From Dyadobacter sp. MSC1_007 (GTDB lineage: Bacteria > Bacteroidota > Bacteroidia > Cytophagales > Spirosomataceae), in the NCBI RefSeq assembly GCF_023667495.1, contig NZ_JAMOZL010000017.1, positions 1-64,000 of the forward strand: a DNA stretch of 64,000 nucleotides, read 5' to 3'. This document shows, one piece after another, positions 8,094 through 16,663 of the stretch (its first letter is position 1; the number at the start of each line of letters is the position of its first letter). The position numbers and the translations under genes were made by a program. The notes below the pieces were generated by a model that made no database searches, was not told where the DNA came from, and saw only the letters and a list, made by a program, of their open reading frames with translations.

Positions 8094-9467
8094 ATGAAGC
8101 AAATTCTATTGACACTTACGCTGATCATTTCATTTCAGTGCCGCGGTCAAATTACATTCATCAACGAAACAACACCCTGGGAAACGCTGTCAAAAACAGC
8201 TGCAAAAGAAAAGAAACTCATTTTTATTCATTTGGAAGGCAACGAGTGCGAACAATGCAATGAAGTCGCTTCCAAGGGTTTCAGCGGCCCTGATCTCAAA
8301 GATGTTTATCAAAAGAGTTTCATTTCCATCCGCAGTAATGTAACGTCGGAAAATGGCCGGAAGCTGGCTGAAAAGTTTCAGATCAAAGGTGCATTAGTGT
8401 CGCTTTATATTGATGCTGAGGGAAACATTCTAAACCAATTCAGGGGCTCCACAACCAATTCCAAAACTTATCTCGAACACGCCCAGGCGGCGCTTAGTCG
8501 TAAAGGAGGCAAACAACTCAGCGATTTTGAAAAAGAATATAAAAACGGGGAAAGATCGGCCAAGTTCTTAAAAGCATATATTCAAAAACGCCGCGAAGTT
8601 AATTTACCTGCCAACGATTTACTCGACGAATATGTAGGTAAACTGCCTGTCGATTCCCTGATGAATTTCCAGCTGGTCAAATTTATTTATCAAAATGGAC
8701 CGACACTGGATAGCCGAGCTTACAAGGTGGTGCAGGTGCTCGTACCTTATTCAATGATCGACAGTTTGTATAAATCCGTTCCGCCGCATGAGGCCTCTGC
8801 ATTTAACGGAGGCATTATTGGCAATACGATGCGGAAGGCGATTGAAACAAAGAATCAAAACCTTGCATATCAGAGTGCTTCATTTCTCCAAAATACCTAT
8901 CAGAAGGATTTTCGAAATGCCAGATTAGCCTTCGAACGGACCATGATCCAGTATCATTTCGGCGTGAAAGACACGATGGCCTATTTTAGTCAAACGCGCA
9001 ATTTCATCGATCATAACCATTTGCTGCTGAGTATCGATTCTCTGAAAAGAATGGATGATGATATGATGAAAAAAAGTCTGGCCAGCCAGACGCCGCTAGG
9101 CCCTGCCGGTGAGAAGCAAGCGATTCGATTTGCGCCGCCTTCCCAACGTTTTCATATTGAACTCAATGAGCACGCCTGGCACTTCTACGAGTTGAACAAC
9201 AATCCCCGCGACCTGGAACGTGCATTAATGTGGTCGAAACGGTCGATGGAGTGGCATGAGGAACTTCGCAAGGACAAGCATCACCTACCGCTGGGCAATC
9301 CGGCTTATATCGATACTTACGCACATTTGCTTTATAAATTGGGGCGAAAAGATGAGGCGATCGAATGGCAAACGAAAGCCGTAGAGGCGCAAAAGGTGAG
9401 CGGTATGTCGTGGGTGTCGATGGAAAAGGACCTTAACGAAATGAAGGCTGGCACACTTAAATGGTAA
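8094..9467 (+). CDS. Exported thioredoxin-fold protein with C-terminal TPR-like region (copy 1)
   Basis: This 457-residue protein starts at the ATG at 8094, which opens a signal peptide (MKQILLTLTLIISFQCRG). Residues about 20-150 look like a thioredoxin fold. They contain a CEQC active-site-like motif (Cys52, Cys55) and the strand SLYIDAEGNIL. The remaining ~300 residues are helical and end in a TPR-like unit (DTYAHLLYKLGRKDEAIEWQ). It is probably a periplasmic redox or chaperone-like protein, but no partner is evident. The next gene is a diverged copy with the cysteines at identical positions. The start here replaces an upstream TTG that belongs to the promoter. Confidence 0.75.
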   Translation: MKQILLTLTLIISFQCRGQITFINETTPWETLSKTAAKEKKLIFIHLEGNECEQCNEVASKGFSGPDLKDVYQKSFISIRSNVTSENGRKLAEKFQIKGALVSLYIDAEGNILNQFRGSTTNSKTYLEHAQAALSRKGGKQLSDFEKEYKNGERSAKFLKAYIQKRREVNLPANDLLDEYVGKLPVDSLMNFQLVKFIYQNGPTLDSRAYKVVQVLVPYSMIDSLYKSVPPHEASAFNGGIIGNTMRKAIETKNQNLAYQSASFLQNTYQKDFRNARLAFERTMIQYHFGVKDTMAYFSQTRNFIDHNHLLLSIDSLKRMDDDMMKKSLASQTPLGPAGEKQAIRFAPPSQRFHIELNEHAWHFYELNNNPRDLERALMWSKRSMEWHEELRKDKHHLPLGNPAYIDTYAHLLYKLGRKDEAIEWQTKAVEAQKVSGMSWVSMEKDLNEMKAGTLKW

Positions 9468-9496
9468 CAGATAACAATCGGCTCAAAATAGTATCC

Positions 9497-10885
9497 ATGA
9501 AACCCGTCCTACTCCTCGTCTGCATTCTGACTTCCTTTCCGGCACTGTCACAAATCGTGTTTATCGACGCCGCTACGCCATGGGAAAAACTTTCGGCCAG
9601 GGCCAAAGAGGAAGACAAGCTGATCTTTATCCACCTCGAAAACACCGAATGCGTGCAATGTAACGAGGTCGCATCGATGGCCTTCAATCACCCGGATGTG
9701 ACTGAAAAGTTCGCGAAAAACTTTGTATCAATACGTTGTAATGTAGCAACTGAGAACGGACGGGCACTGGCCCGGAAATTCGGAGCCATAACTTCCCTGA
9801 TGTCGATTTACGCGGATCCGGCGGGCAATATCCTGCATGTCAATAATGGGTCAACGAGCAGTGTCGACACTTACCTCTCCGGGGCCGACCTGGCTCTCAG
9901 CAGAAAAGGACAGAAACAGGTCGCTGATTATGCCAGAGAATACCAGGCAGGCGAGCGATCAGCAGATTTTATGAGGGCCTATATGGTTAAAAAACGTGAG
10001 ACGTCCATGGTGATCGACGATCTGCTTGACGAATATGTGGAAGGTTTGCCGGAAGACTCGCTCCGAAACTTCAACACCGTCAAATTCATTTATCAGATGT
10101 CCCCGTCGCTGGATAGCCGGGCATTCGACAGGGTGCGACAGAAAACCCCGACACAGGTTGTCGACAGTATTTACCGTGTTACCCCGCCCGAAGAACGGAA
10201 AGCGCTTAACGACGGTATCATCGAAAATTCATTCCGAAATGCCGTTATGCGCAGGGATGAAAAACTGGCCCTCTCCATTGCGGAGTTTACCAAAAATACT
10301 TACGAGGAAAACCGCGTGAAGGGAATCATAGCCTATCAAAAATCGATGATCCGCTATTACCAGACCGTCTCCGACACAGCCAAATACTTTGAAGCGACGC
10401 AGCGCTTACTCGATGAGCACCATATGCGCATGACCGTTGATTCATTGAATGCTATGGATGACGCTGAAATGAGGGCAGCAATGCCCCGGCAGCACCGCTT
10501 TAACCCCATGGTTCCCGCTGGTCAACGGGTTTCAAGAGTTATGATCGGTGTGATGCCGCCGTCGCAGTTCATCCATGGTGAGCTGAACAACCATGCGTTT
10601 CACTATTATAAAATAACCAATAACAAGGCATTGCTGGAAAAAGCGCTTACCTGGTCCAAAAGGTCGATGGAACTTCTCGAAAACCCGAAAAGACAGAGCC
10701 ATCCTCCATACAAAACTGGGTATCCTGCCTATTTTGACACTTATGCTCACATTCTTTACAAACTCAACAGGCGCGACGAGGCCATTGAATGGCAGACCAA
10801 AGCTGTTGAAGCGCAAAAAGTGGCAGGTATCCCTTCCGGCTCATTTGAAATAACACTGACCAAGATGAAAGCCGGTACATTATAA
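9497..10885 (+). CDS. Exported thioredoxin-fold protein with C-terminal TPR-like region (copy 2)
   Basis: This 462-residue paralogue of the preceding gene begins 29 nt after its stop. The ATG at 9497 opens a signal peptide ending PALSQ; an upstream ATG at 9461 overlaps copy 1 but would give a non-signal N-terminus. The CxxC is CVQC (Cys52, Cys55), followed by NEVAS as in copy 1. Shared blocks include LLDEYV, IKFIYQ-like segments, WSKRSME and DEAIEWQTKAVEAQKV. An insertion around residues 330-345 distinguishes this copy. The genes are co-transcribed and probably arose by tandem duplication. Function is unknown beyond an exported thiol-active fold. Confidence 0.75.
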   Translation: MKPVLLLVCILTSFPALSQIVFIDAATPWEKLSARAKEEDKLIFIHLENTECVQCNEVASMAFNHPDVTEKFAKNFVSIRCNVATENGRALARKFGAITSLMSIYADPAGNILHVNNGSTSSVDTYLSGADLALSRKGQKQVADYAREYQAGERSADFMRAYMVKKRETSMVIDDLLDEYVEGLPEDSLRNFNTVKFIYQMSPSLDSRAFDRVRQKTPTQVVDSIYRVTPPEERKALNDGIIENSFRNAVMRRDEKLALSIAEFTKNTYEENRVKGIIAYQKSMIRYYQTVSDTAKYFEATQRLLDEHHMRMTVDSLNAMDDAEMRAAMPRQHRFNPMVPAGQRVSRVMIGVMPPSQFIHGELNNHAFHYYKITNNKALLEKALTWSKRSMELLENPKRQSHPPYKTGYPAYFDTYAHILYKLNRRDEAIEWQTKAVEAQKVAGIPSGSFEITLTKMKAGTL

Positions 10886-10894
10886 ACCGGCTGC

Positions 10895-12253
10895 TCACAC
10901 GAATGCACTCTCACCGGTAATCGCCCGCCCGACGATGAGCGAATTGATTTCCTTGGTGCCTTCGTAGGAATAAATGGCTTCCGCATCGGCCACAAACCGG
11001 GCGATATCGTATTCCAGCAAAATGCCATTGCCACCAAAAAGCTCACGCGCATGGTCTACAATGGAACGCATTCGAAGTGTGCAAAAAACTTTGGCTAGCG
11101 ATGCATGCTCGTCTTTCAGCTCGCCTTGGTCCTGCAACTGCGACAGCCGGTATACCATCGTTTGCATGGCCGTGAGATCGCCGAGCATGGTTACCAGCAG
11201 ATCCTGTACAAGCTGAAAACCGGCTATCGGGCGCCCAAACTGCTTTCTTTCCATTGTGTATTTCAATGCAAGCTCATACGCGCCGCGCCCGCATCCGACC
11301 GCCTGCCAGGCAACGCCCGCCCGCGTCATCCGCAGCACATTGGCAGTATCCTTGAATGAATTGGCATTCTGAAGACGGTCCGATTCCGGCACGCGACATT
11401 CTGTAAGCGTGATCAATGCATTCTGAACGGTACGCAGTGCCATTTTATCCTCCATTTTCTCCGCCTTGAAGCCCGGGTTCTCTTTTCTGACGATAAACCC
11501 TTTCACCTGATTATCGTCCAGGTCCCGCGCCCAGATGATCGTAATGTCTGAAAACGTCGCATTGCCGATCCATTTCTTTTGCCCGTTGATCACCCATTCG
11601 TCTCCTTCCCGTTTGCAGGTTGTCGTCTGCCCGCCCGCTACCCCCGATCCTACCTCGGGTTCTGTCAGCCCAAAGGCTCCTATCAGCTCCATACGCTGCA
11701 TGACAGGCAGCCAATGTTGTTTTTGTTCTTCTGATCCGCAGAGGTAAATGGAACCCATAGCGAGTCCGCTATGAACGCCAAAAAATGTCGAAATCGATGA
11801 ATCGACGCGGGCCATTTCCATTGCAATAAAGCCTTCCAGCAATGCGGAATGGCCTGCACAACCATAACCTTTGTAGGTAAGCCCGCAGATATTCAGTTTG
11901 GCCATCAATGGAATGATGTGCATTGGAAATTGTGCGTGGTTCCAGTAATGGTTCGCGATCGGCCGGATCTCCGTTTCCATGAATTCGCGGACTTTCAGCT
12001 GTATTTCGCGCTCCTCAGGATTTAATGTGGAAGTAAGCTCATAAAAATCGCCATTGACGACTGGCGGCGCTTTCTTTTTGCCTGATCCGGCCTGCATGAA
12101 TTTGAGCATCTTTCCCAAATCTTCCTCACTCATTTTAGAGACTGTTCCCATGAGCTGGTTCAGGTCGACTTTTTGAGACAATTTAGCGACAGCTTCAATG
12201 TCAATCGTTTTAAGAAGATTACGTATCTGGGAAATCGATTTGAACAAATTCAT
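10895..12253 (-). CDS. Acyl-CoA dehydrogenase family protein (glutaryl-CoA dehydrogenase-like)
   Basis: This 452-residue flavoenzyme oxidises an acyl-CoA thioester at alpha-beta. The chosen start is the ATG at 12253 (MNLFKSISQIRNLL); an upstream TTG would add nine residues. About 75 N-terminal residues of charged helix precede the normal family domain, so it is longer than the usual ~390. Visible features are the FAD-binding block GAFGLTEPEVGSG, KKWIGNATFSD, the dimer region RKQFGRPIAGFQLVQ, and the catalytic-base region AIYSYEGTKEINSLIVGRAI, with Glu in YEG. The last two resemble glutaryl-CoA dehydrogenase. It converges with the duplicated thioredoxin genes. Confidence 0.87.
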   Translation of the reverse strand: MNLFKSISQIRNLLKTIDIEAVAKLSQKVDLNQLMGTVSKMSEEDLGKMLKFMQAGSGKKKAPPVVNGDFYELTSTLNPEEREIQLKVREFMETEIRPIANHYWNHAQFPMHIIPLMAKLNICGLTYKGYGCAGHSALLEGFIAMEMARVDSSISTFFGVHSGLAMGSIYLCGSEEQKQHWLPVMQRMELIGAFGLTEPEVGSGVAGGQTTTCKREGDEWVINGQKKWIGNATFSDITIIWARDLDDNQVKGFIVRKENPGFKAEKMEDKMALRTVQNALITLTECRVPESDRLQNANSFKDTANVLRMTRAGVAWQAVGCGRGAYELALKYTMERKQFGRPIAGFQLVQDLLVTMLGDLTAMQTMVYRLSQLQDQGELKDEHASLAKVFCTLRMRSIVDHARELFGGNGILLEYDIARFVADAEAIYSYEGTKEINSLIVGRAITGESAFV

Positions 12254-12374
12254 ACCTGATGTCGAATATGGTTTATACAAAGAGGCGCCCGTCGAGGGCT
12301 ATCTACTAAGTTATCCGGAAGTAAAGCAAACCGGGAATGGAAATTGCATTGGTATTTAAATAACCTATAAAATC

Positions 12375-12587
12375 ATGGCAAAGCAAGCACAAACCAAAAA
12401 CGTCGAAGGCGGCTCACCAAGCCACGGCGGCCCGAAAGGCAAACAAAAGCAGCAAGACGACACTCAAAAGCCTTCAAAACTGCTGGAAAAAGAAGCGATA
12501 CAGAAGTCCGAAAAAGTGAATATGACCAAGAAAAAGGGTTACAACGAAACTCCTGCGACGGTCCCTGTAAAAGGAAAAAAGGCCTGA
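12375..12587 (+). CDS. Small lysine-rich hydrophilic protein, unknown
   Basis: This 70-residue protein is almost entirely polar, rich in Lys, Gln, Gly and Pro, and has no hydrophobic core. It is probably disordered or nucleic-acid associated. It starts at ATG 12375 and stops one nucleotide before the stop of the convergent GH9 gene. No family is recognised. The composition is unlikely for a random antisense frame because nothing is encoded opposite, so I consider it real but unproven. Confidence 0.55.
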   Translation: MAKQAQTKNVEGGSPSHGGPKGKQKQQDDTQKPSKLLEKEAIQKSEKVNMTKKKGYNETPATVPVKGKKA

Positions 12588-12588
12588 A

Positions 12589-14352
12589 TCATTTTTCCTG
12601 TCCCATAATCGCTTCTATTGCTGCAGAAAGATATACCATCGGCGCATTCCAGTTGATCGCGATCTCATTGGATGCGTAAGAACAGTCATTGTCGGTAAAA
12701 GACTCGTCGGCAAACTTGTTGGGATAACCCGCACATTTATCCTGCTGTGCCGGATTAGGCCCGCCCGACAATAATCCGGGAACTGGTTCTTCGATACCAT
12801 CCGCAATGGAAGGCCGGTGGTGCGGATGCATGACCCTTTTTGAGCCAAAGCCGGTCAGAAAGCAATAGCCGGTTGCATTACGGCCGAGCAGGTAGTCGAG
12901 GTTGCCAAGCGACGCGTCGCGGTATTTACGGTCTTTGGTGATACGATAGGCATATAGTAACGCAATACCCTGGTTGGCGGCGACAGAACTGCTGCCCCAG
13001 GCATAGTCCTTTGCTTCTTTGCCCATTACCGTGTTGTAGGGCTGTTTTTCAAGATCAGTAAGCAATGTCCCGGCATAATTCGTAACGGCCTGTTTCAGTG
13101 GATTCGTCAATTGTCCTTCTGATTTCAAATCCTCGCTAAACCGGAGCAGCGTGTAATATCCAAGCGTTTTAACTTGGCTCCATGTTGGCAAAACCATCGT
13201 TTGGGGAGATTCCAGGCCAAGGCCTTCGAGGTAGTCCTTTTTGCGGGTAAGCGCATACATTTCAGCTCCCGCCCATATCCATTCATCGCTGGCATCCCGG
13301 TCACCATAAGCACCGGTGACTATGTCCGGATCAAATTGTTTGTTGACCTCATTCTGGTTGTATAATATCTTCGGATTTTTCTTCGCCCATTCCCAACCCT
13401 TCACAGCAGCCGTCGTGCAGGAGTCGGCCAGACCGGGGAACTTGTTATCGAAACTTTTGAATATCCGCGCCGACTGCGCCATTACAGCCACAAAGTCGAG
13501 CGTTGCCGGCGTATTTTTCTGCACGACATAACGGGGATTTTTCGCCGCACCTGGCATGATCATCCCGTCGAAGCGCGGATTAGTCAGTTTGTGATAAACC
13601 CCGCCATCAGCCGGGTCCTGCATCGTTAGCATCCACCTTAAATTCCAGATTACTTCGTCGAGCAGATCGGGGACGCCATTATTGCTTTCGGGAATATTGG
13701 TATTGAAATTTTCAAAATATGCGGGGTAATCCTCATACAACGACAACAGTGTGCCCATTGTAATTCCGGAATTGACAATGTACTTATTATAATCCCCGGC
13801 ATCGTACCAGCCTTTTGGAGAGCTGATCACGGCATTCTCAGCGCGATTTTGAGAAACTGCCGAAGCGTGTATCAGGACTTTATCATCAGGGTGCCCAGCT
13901 GGCCTGGCCCATTTGCCTGCAAATTTTTCTGGTAGTTCAATGGAGGCCCGCTGGTAATAAAAGCCTTTCAGAGATGCTTCCGCCACTTCCCGATGTACTT
14001 GTGATGCTATCCGGAACGGGGCCGACCTGCCCAATCCCGGCACTTCAATAATGTAGTTACCAGCCTTTTTCACCCCTGAAAAATCCGCGATCTTCGTTAC
14101 CTTGCCCGAATGCTGACTGGTCCGCGAAGAACCCAGTTTTCCTTTGAAAACAATTTTGCCGGATTTAGCGTCCCTGACCTCGAAGGAGCTATGTTCATCA
14201 CCCGAAATTGCCGCTATTTTGGTGCCGCCGGGGTAAAATCCAATTTGATTAAGGTGTATTGCGCCGGATGGCGCCTGTGCGAAAGAAAGATTTGAACTGG
14301 CAGCGGCGAAAAGCCCCGCCAGTAGGAAGATGTTATTCAGGAGTGACTTCAT
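12589..14352 (-). CDS. GH9 family endoglucanase with N-terminal Ig-like domain
   Basis: This 587-residue secreted or periplasmic glycoside hydrolase is expected to cut beta-1,4-glucans by inversion. It has a signal peptide (1-25), an N-terminal cellulase Ig-like domain (about 28-116, ending EVPGLGRSAPFRIA) and a GH9 (alpha/alpha)6 barrel (about 120-585). The catalytic aspartates are in YDAGDYNKY (184-187), the substrate-binding HHRPS is at about 511-515, and the acid glutamate is in SNEIAINWNAP (Glu563). All key motifs are intact. There is no carbohydrate-binding module or T9SS tail, so it may stay periplasmic and act on imported oligosaccharides. Its exact specificity (cellulose, mixed-linkage glucan or xyloglucan) cannot be read from sequence. 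Confidence 0.9.
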   Translation of the reverse strand: MKSLLNNIFLLAGLFAAASSNLSFAQAPSGAIHLNQIGFYPGGTKIAAISGDEHSSFEVRDAKSGKIVFKGKLGSSRTSQHSGKVTKIADFSGVKKAGNYIIEVPGLGRSAPFRIASQVHREVAEASLKGFYYQRASIELPEKFAGKWARPAGHPDDKVLIHASAVSQNRAENAVISSPKGWYDAGDYNKYIVNSGITMGTLLSLYEDYPAYFENFNTNIPESNNGVPDLLDEVIWNLRWMLTMQDPADGGVYHKLTNPRFDGMIMPGAAKNPRYVVQKNTPATLDFVAVMAQSARIFKSFDNKFPGLADSCTTAAVKGWEWAKKNPKILYNQNEVNKQFDPDIVTGAYGDRDASDEWIWAGAEMYALTRKKDYLEGLGLESPQTMVLPTWSQVKTLGYYTLLRFSEDLKSEGQLTNPLKQAVTNYAGTLLTDLEKQPYNTVMGKEAKDYAWGSSSVAANQGIALLYAYRITKDRKYRDASLGNLDYLLGRNATGYCFLTGFGSKRVMHPHHRPSIADGIEEPVPGLLSGGPNPAQQDKCAGYPNKFADESFTDNDCSYASNEIAINWNAPMVYLSAAIEAIMGQEK

Positions 14353-14408
14353 TTGGTCCTTGTGAGGTGATCAATAAGTCACAAAGGCAAATAGTGGCTT
14401 TCTTTACC

Positions 14409-14795
14409 TCAATCCTGCATTTCTTTTACGGGATGGTCAATATTGGTACCCGTAATGATCAGACGGTGATATTCACCCCATTTGCGGAGCTCTTCAACAA
14501 GCGGGTCCAGCGACTTGCCATGTGGGGTAAGTTCATATTCTATTGTCACCGGGAATGAATCCAACACTTTCCGCTCCACCAACAGGTTCATTTCCAACTC
14601 TTTCAATTCTTTGGAAAGCATTCTGGGCGTGATATTCGGGACCGCATTTTGTAATTCCATGAAACGCTTGTTACCCAGCCCGATAGCAATCAGGATAGCT
14701 ATTTTCCATTTGCCGCTGATTACATCCAGTGCGTCCCTGACAGGGAGTATCAACTCTCTGCATTCGGGATGTGTGTCTTTGAAATTTGCATTCAT
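14409..14795 (-). CDS. HxlR family transcriptional regulator
   Basis: This cytoplasmic winged-helix DNA-binding protein has 128 residues. The HxlR pattern is clear: a cysteine near the N-terminus (Cys12, in HPECRELI), then VISGKWKIAILIAIG, NKRFMELQNAVPNITPRMLS and YELTPHGKSLDPLV. HxlR proteins often sense reactive electrophiles or oxidants through the N-terminal cysteine. It starts 13 nt after the Dabb gene and is read in the same direction, so the two probably form a small autoregulated operon. Confidence 0.9.
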   Translation of the reverse strand: MNANFKDTHPECRELILPVRDALDVISGKWKIAILIAIGLGNKRFMELQNAVPNITPRMLSKELKELEMNLLVERKVLDSFPVTIEYELTPHGKSLDPLVEELRKWGEYHRLIITGTNIDHPVKEMQD

Positions 14796-14808
14796 CGTTT
14801 GTTCTTCC

Positions 14809-15222
14809 TTAGCTTACCTTTTTAGGGCCTACTGAATCGTATACGACTACTTTCTCCCACAAATGCGAATATTCCTTGATGAAATCCAGATGGATCGGAT
14901 GCGTCTGGTAAATCTCTTCTTCGATGATATTTTTAAAGAAACACATCCAGGAATAAGAATAATCCCGCACGATCACCGATCGGCTGGTTGGCGCAGGTTT
15001 CCCAATGTGAACATAATCGATAGTGGGGACTTTTGCCAGCTTATGCAACCCTTCGAGCAATTTCGCTTCATCCTGAGCATTGTTCGGGTCTTTCAGGTAG
15101 AAAAAGACGTGATGGATGAAAAGCTCTTTTTCCCTTTCAGGCTCCGCTGCCAGCGGCGATACGGATGCCAGGGAAGCTAACCCGGCATTTTGTAAAAACT
15201 TCCTTCTCGATTGGTCTTCCAT
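14809..15222 (-). CDS. Dabb (stress-responsive A/B barrel) family protein with twin-arginine leader
   Basis: The protein has 137 residues. It opens with a twin-arginine leader (SRRKFLQNAGLASLASVSPL), followed by a Dabb ferredoxin-like domain (about 32-128) containing IHHVFFYLKDPNN, AQDEAKLLEGL and the C-terminal THPIHLDFIKEYSHLWEKVV. Dabb proteins form dimeric alpha/beta barrels; some are enzymes, others only stress-induced. The Tat-type leader suggests it is folded before export. It is the first gene of a likely two-gene unit with the HxlR regulator and is divergent from a cupin gene. Confidence 0.8.
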   Translation of the reverse strand: MEDQSRRKFLQNAGLASLASVSPLAAEPEREKELFIHHVFFYLKDPNNAQDEAKLLEGLHKLAKVPTIDYVHIGKPAPTSRSVIVRDYSYSWMCFFKNIIEEEIYQTHPIHLDFIKEYSHLWEKVVVYDSVGPKKVS

Positions 15223-15474
15223 AAGATTACAAAGCGTGAATGCGATACACGACGGGCCTTCAGGTCGACCTGTCGGAACTTCAAGAATACGGCTTATTTG
15301 CCCATTATCAAAAATATATTCCCGGCTGAAATCGATCTTTATCGGAACATGAATTCTTTCTACATTATTTTATATCAACAAAAAATTAAAAAATGAAACT
15401 ATTTCATGATTTTTGTAAAGGTAAACATCGCCTTTTGAAGTCTTTCTTTATAAACCCTACTCAATCCGCCCTCT

Positions 15475-15918
15475 ATGAAAATTACTAAAAGAGACTTGAT
15501 AGTCGCCTCTGTCACCGCCTGCTTTACATTGACCTGTATTTTCGCGAACCCAAAAATCAGTATCCTCGAATCGTCCATTTTTGACTGGAACACCATTGCC
15601 GTAAAAAATACTAAGATTGGTTCTGTAAAAACGTTTTTCCGGTCGCAAACCGCGACGCTGGACGAACTGGAATGCCACGTTACAACGCTCAATCCCGGCG
15701 AAGATTCCCATCCGCCTCATAAGCATGCGGAGGAAGAAGTAATCATCATCAAGGACGGGACTGTGGAAGCGCTTGTGAATGGTGAAAAGAAGAAAGTGGG
15801 GCCCGGATCGGTCATTTTCCAGGCATCTAATCAAATGCATTCGCTCCGCAACGTTGGCAAAACGCCTGCTACTTACCACGTTTTAAGCTGGCATTCACCA
15901 GGAACGCTGGAACGTTGA
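15475..15918 (+). CDS. Exported cupin domain protein
   Basis: This 147-residue protein has an N-terminal hydrophobic segment (about 9-24) and a single cupin domain. Cupin motif 1 reads PPHKHAEEEVIIIKDGTVEA (His, His and Glu metal ligands), and motif 2 includes PGSVIFQASNQMHSLRNVG with the fourth His ligand. A metal site is therefore complete. The substrate is unknown; such proteins include sugar isomerases and dioxygenases. It is divergent from Dabb/HxlR, and its stop lies one base from the convergent 50-residue gene. Confidence 0.8.
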   Translation: MKITKRDLIVASVTACFTLTCIFANPKISILESSIFDWNTIAVKNTKIGSVKTFFRSQTATLDELECHVTTLNPGEDSHPPHKHAEEEVIIIKDGTVEALVNGEKKKVGPGSVIFQASNQMHSLRNVGKTPATYHVLSWHSPGTLER

Positions 15919-15919
15919 T

Positions 15920-16072
15920 TTACTTTTTGTTGAATAATTCTGCGGGAACAGGATTTCTTTTAAGAAGTGCCCTCATGTCCGCCGCTTTCTTTTCAAAAAA
16001 CTCATCATAGTTTGGCGGATAAGTTGCAGCCGTAGGGCTTCGCCTGGTTTTATTGATTTTGGTAACTGACAT
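15920..16072 (-). CDS. Small 50-residue protein downstream of a DUF6934 gene
   Basis: An ATG at 16072 starts an open frame of 50 codons. It is basic at the N-terminus (MSVTKINKTRRSPTAATYPP) and then has a likely helix (DEFFEKKAADMRALLKR) and the ending NPVPAELFNKK. It sits 37 nt after the DUF6934 gene on the same strand and stops one nucleotide short of the cupin stop. No family is recognised. Amphipathic composition, tight packing and co-direction support a real gene, possibly the small partner of a two-gene module. Confidence 0.6.
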   Translation of the reverse strand: MSVTKINKTRRSPTAATYPPNYDEFFEKKAADMRALLKRNPVPAELFNKK

Positions 16073-16109
16073 AGCTATATGTGTTTAGAAATCTCTCTAA
16101 TTTAGTTAT

Positions 16110-16589
16110 TCAACGCTTAAAAATCAAAAACGCATCGTAAGAAATGCCCTTGCGGAATTCCTGCCATTCGCCCTTCCATTTGGGATAACTGCCCCATATG
16201 CCTCCCTGTCGATCTGGTTCGACAAGGAGGCCGGCTATTTTATAATCTGTCAATTGCGGCAGGATTCGGTTGATCCCCATTTGATATAACCGGGTTCGTG
16301 AAGCGGTGCTACCAGCTGCGTAAATTCGAATTGAAGGGTGCACTTCCATAAACAAACATGAAATGTTTGCTACCGTGGCGAGTATTTTTTGACTGTCGCC
16401 ATTGCGGAGCTCAATCAGATCATCTAACCAACCAGATGTTGGATCCACCGCCCCGAAACCGAGATTACAGGAATTTGCTCCCGTACTGGTGAAACGGACA
16501 TGCATTTCAAATGTTCCCTTTGATCCGTTACTAAAAAAGCGATAGTCAAACTCGCCTAACTGTTCAAATTCATAATGTTCAAGATTCAT
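16110..16589 (-). CDS. DUF6934 family protein
   Basis: This 159-residue cytoplasmic protein matches, from memory, the Bacteroidota-restricted DUF6934 family. The hallmarks are YEFEQLGEFDYRFFSNGSKG at the N-terminus, NSCNLGFGAVD, DSQKILATVANISCLF, and AAGSTASRTRLYQMGINRIL in the middle. Function is not established. The GSTxxRTRLY block is the most conserved-looking part and could bind a nucleotide or nucleic acid, but this is speculation. The gene is followed by a 50-residue gene on the same strand and is insulated upstream by a strong terminator. Confidence 0.7.
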   Translation of the reverse strand: MNLEHYEFEQLGEFDYRFFSNGSKGTFEMHVRFTSTGANSCNLGFGAVDPTSGWLDDLIELRNGDSQKILATVANISCLFMEVHPSIRIYAAGSTASRTRLYQMGINRILPQLTDYKIAGLLVEPDRQGGIWGSYPKWKGEWQEFRKGISYDAFLIFKR

Positions 16590-16611
16590 AGAGGCAGATT
16601 TCCGGATGGCA

Positions 16612-16644
16612 AAAAAATAGCCAGCGGAAAGCTGGCTATTTTTT
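16612..16644. terminator. Strong bidirectional terminator
   Basis: AAAAATAGCCAGC (16613-16625) and GCTGGCTATTTTT (16631-16643) form a 13-bp perfect stem with a 5-nt loop (GGAAA), flanked by A and T runs. It ends the minus-strand sugar operon just after the DUF6807 gene (stop at 16664). Confidence 0.9.
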
Positions 16645-16663
16645 CAATCTGCTATATTACAAA

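Noticed and set aside
12589-14352. GH9 gene as part of the keto-sugar operon
   Set aside because: The two lie on the same strand but are separated by HxlR/Dabb, a plus-strand cupin gene, the DUF6934 unit and a strong terminator at 16612-16644.
15223-15474. Open minus-strand frame continuous with the Dabb start
   Set aside because: About 45 codons without an ATG precede the twin-arginine leader; the Tat leader at 15222 fixes the start, so this is upstream promoter DNA.
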